DNA of 64,000 nucleotides from Ectorhizobium quercum (lineage in GTDB: Bacteria > Pseudomonadota > Alphaproteobacteria > Rhizobiales > Rhizobiaceae): assembly GCF_026552795.1 (NCBI RefSeq), contig NZ_JANFPI010000006.1, positions 1 to 64,000 of the forward strand, read 5' to 3'. A model generated the notes under the pieces. It saw nothing but the letters and a program-made list of their open reading frames with translations, ran no database searches and had not been told where the DNA came from. Of the stretch, positions 60,226 through 64,000 are shown in pieces (within the stretch, counting starts at the first letter, position 1; each line of letters starts with the position of its first letter). The position numbers and the translations under genes are program-made.

Positions 60226-61518
60226 ATGAGCAACACGGCTTCCTCCCCGCCCGGCTTCTGCCGGGACTGCCTGACGCAGCAAGCGCCGGAGCGCAGACGC
60301 TGCATCCGCTGTGGAAGTCCGCGGCTGATCTATCACCGCGAGCTTTACAGCCTTTCGATTGCCCATATCGATTGCGATGCCTTCTATGCCTCCGTGGAAA
60401 AGCGCGACGACCCTTCGCTGGCCGACAAGCCCCTCATCGTCGGCGGCGGCAGGCGCGGCGTCGTTTCCACCTGCTGCTACATCGCCCGCATTCACGGCGT
60501 CCGTTCGGCCATGCCGATGTTCAAGGCGCTGGAAGCCTGCCCGCAGGCCGTCGTCATCCGGCCGAACATGGAAAAATATGCACAGGTGGGACGGCAGGTG
60601 CGCGCGATGATGCAGGACCTGACACCCCTCGTTCAGCCGCTTTCCATCGACGAGGCCTTTCTCGACCTGACCGGAACGCAATTGCTGCATCACGACCCGC
60701 CGGCGCGCGTGCTGGCCCGTTTCGCCCGCCGGGTGGAGGAAGAGATCGGCATCACGGTTTCGGTGGGCCTGTCCTACTGCAAGTTCCTCGCCAAAATCGC
60801 CTCCGACCTCAACAAGCCGCGCGGCTTTGCGGTGATCGGCGAAGCCGAAGCGCTTTCCTTTCTGGCGCCGCGGCCCGTCACCTCCATCTGGGGGGTCGGC
60901 AAGGCCTTCGCCGCCCAGCTCGAGGCGGATGGCATCCGCACCATCGGCCAGTTGCAGACGATGGAGGAGAGCGATCTGATGCGCCGCTACGGCACGATAG
61001 GCCAGCGCCTCTTCCGCCTTTCGCGCGGTCAGGACGAACGGCGCGTGGAACCGGACGAGGAGGCGCGCAGCATTTCGGCGGAAACCACCTTCGACGACGA
61101 TATCGCCTCGCACGACGAACTCGTGCCCGTCCTGCGCCGGCTGAGCGAGAAGGTCGCGGCCCGGCTGAAGGCTAAGGGCATTGCCGGCCGCACCGTCGTC
61201 CTCAAGCTCAAGACCGGCGATTTTCGCCTGCGCACCCGCAACCGGCGCCTGGAGGATCCGACGCAGCTTGCCGACCGCATTTTCCGCACCGGGCTCGCCT
61301 TACTGGAGAAGGAAACCGGTCAGGATACATTCCGGCTGATCGGCATCGGCGTGGCCGATCTCACCGACCCGGTGCTTGCGGACCCGCCGGATCTCGTCGA
61401 CGAACAGGCGACACGGCGCGCCGCCGCAGAGGGCGCGATGGACAAGCTCAGGCTCAAATTCGGCAGCAAGGCCATCGAAACGGGCTACACGTTCGGCAGT
61501 GTAAAGCCGAAGCGATAA
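60226..61518 (+). CDS. dinB: DNA polymerase IV with N-terminal zinc-ribbon
   Basis: A 430-residue Y-family translesion polymerase. The catalytic motifs [20 protein letters not shown] and [15 protein letters not shown] hold the acidic active-site residues; the little-finger region follows [16 protein letters not shown]. Ahead of the polymerase core there is a Cys-x2-Cys-x10-Cys-x2-Cys zinc ribbon (Cys12, Cys15, Cys26, Cys29) not found in E. coli DinB. The C-terminus lacks an obvious QLxLF-type clamp motif but KLRLKF near 405-410 resembles one. It is controlled by the SOS box nine bases upstream. Confidence 0.93.
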   Translation: MSNTASSPPGFCRDCLTQQAPERRRCIRCGSPRLIYHRELYSLSIAHIDCDAFYASVEKRDDPSLADKPLIVGGGRRGVVSTCCYIARIHGVRSAMPMFKALEACPQAVVIRPNMEKYAQVGRQVRAMMQDLTPLVQPLSIDEAFLDLTGTQLLHHDPPARVLARFARRVEEEIGITVSVGLSYCKFLAKIASDLNKPRGFAVIGEAEALSFLAPRPVTSIWGVGKAFAAQLEADGIRTIGQLQTMEESDLMRRYGTIGQRLFRLSRGQDERRVEPDEEARSISAETTFDDDIASHDELVPVLRRLSEKVAARLKAKGIAGRTVVLKLKTGDFRLRTRNRRLEDPTQLADRIFRTGLALLEKETGQDTFRLIGIGVADLTDPVLADPPDLVDEQATRRAAAEGAMDKLRLKFGSKAIETGYTFGSVKPKR

Positions 61519-61589
61519 GTTGCCTTTCAAATTTTCCTTAAACATTCACCGATAGCCTCAGCCGGTGTATTGCGTAAGGACAGTTTCGT

Positions 61590-62843
61590 ATGGTTTCGCG
61601 TTTCGTATTCTGTCTGGCATTCCTGCCGGCTGCCGCGCTTGCGCCCTTCGCCCAGGCGGGCGACGGGATTTTGCAGATCGTCATATCGAAGACGGACCAG
61701 TCGCTCGCGGTCTATCGCGACGGCGCGGAAATCGCCAGTTCGAAAGTGTCGACCGGCAAGGCCGGCCACGCCACGCCGACTGGCATCTTCTCCATCCTGG
61801 AAAAGCGCAAATACCACGAATCCAACCTCTATTCGAATGCGCCGATGCCCTTCATGCAGAGGCTCACCTGGTCCGGCATTGCCCTGCATGAGGGCCATGT
61901 CCCCGCCTACCCCGCCTCTCACGGCTGCATCCGGCTGCCCGGCCCCTTCGCCCGCTCGCTCTATGGAATGACGCAGCGCGGGGTGCATGTGATCGTCTCC
62001 GAGGCGCCGGTCGTCCCGGTCCGCATCGTCCATGAGAGCCTTTTCCAGCCGAGAGGGGACGATGCCGACCGCCTGCTGCTGACCGACACGCCCCTGCGCC
62101 CCGCCCGCTCGCTTGCCGGCGACCGGCCCGTCGAGGTGGCCATGAACGAGGCGAGCGCCCTGCCGGCGGACGGAGCCTCGGCAAAACCGCAGGCGGACAT
62201 GCCGCCGCTGCGCATTCTCGTCACGCGCCGCGGCGACCGCGAGCGCATTCTCGACATGCAGACCCTGCTGAACCGGCTGGGCTTCGATGCCGGAACGCCG
62301 GACGGCATCGCCGGGCGCGCGACTGTCGGCGCCATCACCGCATTCCGCATCGCTCACGATCTTCCCGAAAGCAAGGCCGTGCTCGATCCGGCCTTTCTCG
62401 CCGCTCTCTACGAGGCCGCCGGCACGGCGGAACCGCCGGCCGGGCATCTTCTCGTCCGACGCGATTTCAAGCCCCTTTTCGAAGCGCCGATCGGAATTCG
62501 CGATCCCGAAAGGGAACTCGGCACGCATTTCCTTGTGGCCACCGATGTTGATCCGGCCCTCGGGCATACAGAATGGACGGCGATGTCCCTCGAAAACCGT
62601 CTTGCCGATGCCACGGCCAAACGGCTCGGCATCACCGAAAGGCTAGGCCGACACGAAGCCGGCTCCGCCTCCGATGCGCTGTCCCGGCTCGACATTCCGC
62701 CGGATGTGCGCGAACGCATAGAGCGGCTTCTCGGCGCGGGCTCGTCGATCACCGTCACCGACAACGGAATATCCACCGAGACCGGCCAGGGGACCGACTT
62801 CATCACCCTGACCAGAGCCGCTCCTCCCGAAAAGAAGAGCTAG
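61590..62843 (+). CDS. L,D-transpeptidase with peptidoglycan-binding domain
   Basis: A 417-residue exported enzyme with a signal peptide (MVSRFVFCLAFLPAAALAPF, cleavage near QAG). The YkuD-type catalytic domain (about residues 26-140) has the nucleophile in PASHGCIRLPGPFARSLYG, preceded by TGKAGHATPTGIFSILEKRK. A peptidoglycan-binding domain follows at LLNRLGFDAGTPDGIAGRAT. Such enzymes make 3-3 cross-links or attach proteins to murein in Rhizobiales, whose polar growth uses many of them. A C-terminal region of about 130 residues is unassigned. A RIME element starts at its stop. Confidence 0.9.
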   Translation: MVSRFVFCLAFLPAAALAPFAQAGDGILQIVISKTDQSLAVYRDGAEIASSKVSTGKAGHATPTGIFSILEKRKYHESNLYSNAPMPFMQRLTWSGIALHEGHVPAYPASHGCIRLPGPFARSLYGMTQRGVHVIVSEAPVVPVRIVHESLFQPRGDDADRLLLTDTPLRPARSLAGDRPVEVAMNEASALPADGASAKPQADMPPLRILVTRRGDRERILDMQTLLNRLGFDAGTPDGIAGRATVGAITAFRIAHDLPESKAVLDPAFLAALYEAAGTAEPPAGHLLVRRDFKPLFEAPIGIRDPERELGTHFLVATDVDPALGHTEWTAMSLENRLADATAKRLGITERLGRHEAGSASDALSRLDIPPDVRERIERLLGAGSSITVTDNGISTETGQGTDFITLTRAAPPEKKS

Positions 62844-63214
62844 AGCATTTCCGGCGAAAACGGGATCACCTTCAATGCTCTATCTATTTATTTTTTATGC
62901 AATTCCGAACACAAACCGGCTCTCGCTTTCGCTGGAATCGCTCGAACATCCCTCGCTCCGACAAAACGATTCAAGAAGCGACCGCAAGGCATTGAAACGG
63001 AATCGTTAAAGCCGGGGGCGGACCCGCCGGAAAACCATCCGGTCAGGCAGCCTTCGCAAAGGATTGCCGGCTTTCGGGCATCGCAGCCTCGCCTGCCCCG
63101 CCGCCGGACGATGCCCGGCGGCCTTGTCGAATCCCGAGTCCTTGCAGATCGTTACGGGGAAAACCCGAACCGGAGCCTCAGCGGTTTATAGCGCCACGTC
63201 TCTTGTGCGGCGCG
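62841..63214. repeat. RIME-like element and gene-free stretch before dnaE's end
   Basis: Between 62841 and about 62943 TAGAGCATTTCCGGCG starts a RIME-like inverted repeat (mirrored by ATGCTCTATC and TTCCGAACACAAACCGG). The remaining 270 bases to the dnaE stop show no gene or hairpin that I would call. The converging transcripts of the L,D-transpeptidase and dnaE must end here. Confidence 0.55.
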
Positions 63215-64000
63215 TCACACCAGTTCCACCTCGAGGACCCCGGGAGACGCGCGCAGCGCCGCTGCGATCTCCGGCGATATGCGGTACTTTCCGGGCAGGC
63301 CGACTTCGATCTCGCAACGGCCCTCGTCCTTGATCAGGATGAAGGACACGGCGCCATCCCCCTTGGTTCCGAGATGCTTCTCCACCGCCTTCAACGGGCT
63401 GCTGTCGCGGGCATAGATGCGCAGTTCCTTCTGCATCTGCACGGATTTCTCTTCAAGCGACTGGGCCGTCTGGATGCGCAGGCCGATACCCTCGGGCCTC
63501 TCATCCGCCGCGACGGTGATCACCAGCGACTGACCGGGCTCCAGAAGGTCGCGGTACTGGTTGAGGGCCTCGGAAAACAGCACCGCCTCATATTGCCCGG
63601 AGGAGTCCGAGAAGGTGACGATGCCCATCTTGTTGCCGGTGCGGGTCTTGCGCTCCTGCTTCGACGTCACCGTGCCGGCAAGACGTCCCGCCGTCGCGCC
63701 GTGCTTCACGGCGCCCGAGAAGTCGGCGAACGTCTGCACACGCATCTTCGAGAGAATAGCGCGATAGGAATCGAGCGGATGGGCGGACAGGTAGAAGCCA
63801 AGCACCGCGAACTCGCGCATCAGCTTTTCCGAGGGCAGCCAGGGCGTGAATGCCGGCAGAATGATCTTCTCGGGGCCGGAACTGCCCCCGCCCATGCCGA
63901 ACATGTCCGACTGGCCGCTGACGCGGTTTTCCTGCGCCCGCTGCGCGAAGCCGAGGATACGGTCGAGACCGCCGACCAGTTCCGCGCGATCGCGCCCGAA
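63215..64000 (-). CDS. dnaE: DNA polymerase III alpha subunit (C-terminal part)
   Basis: The last 261 residues of the replicative polymerase; the gene continues beyond the right edge. It starts within AELVGGLDRILGFAQRAQEN, a region of the family just before the OB-fold, and contains EFAVLGFYLSAHPLDSY and the OB-fold nucleic acid-binding KMGIVTFSDSSGQYEAVLFS. The tau/clamp-contacting C-terminal tail ends in GVLEVELV. The C-terminus and stop at 63215 are complete. Confidence 0.95.
   Translation of the reverse strand, partial: FGRDRAELVGGLDRILGFAQRAQENRVSGQSDMFGMGGGSSGPEKIILPAFTPWLPSEKLMREFAVLGFYLSAHPLDSYRAILSKMRVQTFADFSGAVKHGATAGRLAGTVTSKQERKTRTGNKMGIVTFSDSSGQYEAVLFSEALNQYRDLLEPGQSLVITVAADERPEGIGLRIQTAQSLEEKSVQMQKELRIYARDSSPLKAVEKHLGTKGDGAVSFILIKDEGRCEIEVGLPGKYRISPEIAAALRASPGVLEVELV

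Overview
The window looks like a chromosomal segment of a GC-rich alphaproteobacterium of the order Rhizobiales, most likely Rhizobiaceae; the genus cannot be fixed from the sequence alone. The evidence is the core gene content and order (amiC-mrcA-prfB beside a divergent rne; aroQ-accB-accC-aat; topA-rnr; pleD-divK), an RNase E with a split S1 domain, a PleD/DivK pair, an NDUFA12-type complex I protein, an alphaproteobacterial GTTC-N7-GTTC SOS box, and several families of RIME/REP-like palindromes typical of rhizobial intergenic DNA.

Region 1 (about 1-10.4 kb) is accessory. It carries a probable N-methylated amino acid or betaine catabolism module: a flavin/Fe-S demethylase followed by etfB (cut by the window edge), a divergent TetR regulator, a pyrroline-5-carboxylate-reductase-like protein, and a three-gene quaternary-amine ABC transporter. 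Two 60-bp paired inverted operators of identical geometry lie in front of the demethylase/regulator and in front of the transporter, which suggests one TetR regulon. The region ends in decayed gene pieces and a C-terminally clipped tyrosine recombinase next to tRNA-Gly.

Region 2 (10.4-15.6 kb) holds tRNA-Gly and tRNA-Tyr, rlmB, a glycosyl-3-phosphoglycerate phosphatase/synthase pair for a glycosylglycerate-type solute, and a small decayed island against tRNA-Thr containing remnants of recombinase C-termini.

Region 3 (15.7-42 kb) is core: nadK, prfB with its programmed frameshift, peptidoglycan synthesis and remodelling (mrcA, amiC), rne with a structured leader, a DsbA-like protein, aroQ, the acetyl-CoA carboxylase subunits accBC, aat, a complex I accessory protein, and gatB separated from gatCA by a small accessory patch containing a YjhX/TopAI-type toxin gene.

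Region 4 (42-64 kb) carries aidB, pyrB with a dihydroorotase homologue that lacks metal ligands, plsY, dprA, topA-rnr, a NUDIX enzyme, an MFS carrier, rpmG, the cyclic-di-GMP/cell-cycle pair pleD-divK, dinB under an SOS box, an L,D-transpeptidase, and the 3' end of dnaE at the window edge.

The most novel-looking material is the betaine-type module with its duplicated operator architecture. The other points worth a look are the two tRNA-linked scars, the pyrB-linked pseudo-dihydroorotase, the rne leader hairpin and the toxin/acetyltransferase pair at 37.3-38.4 kb.
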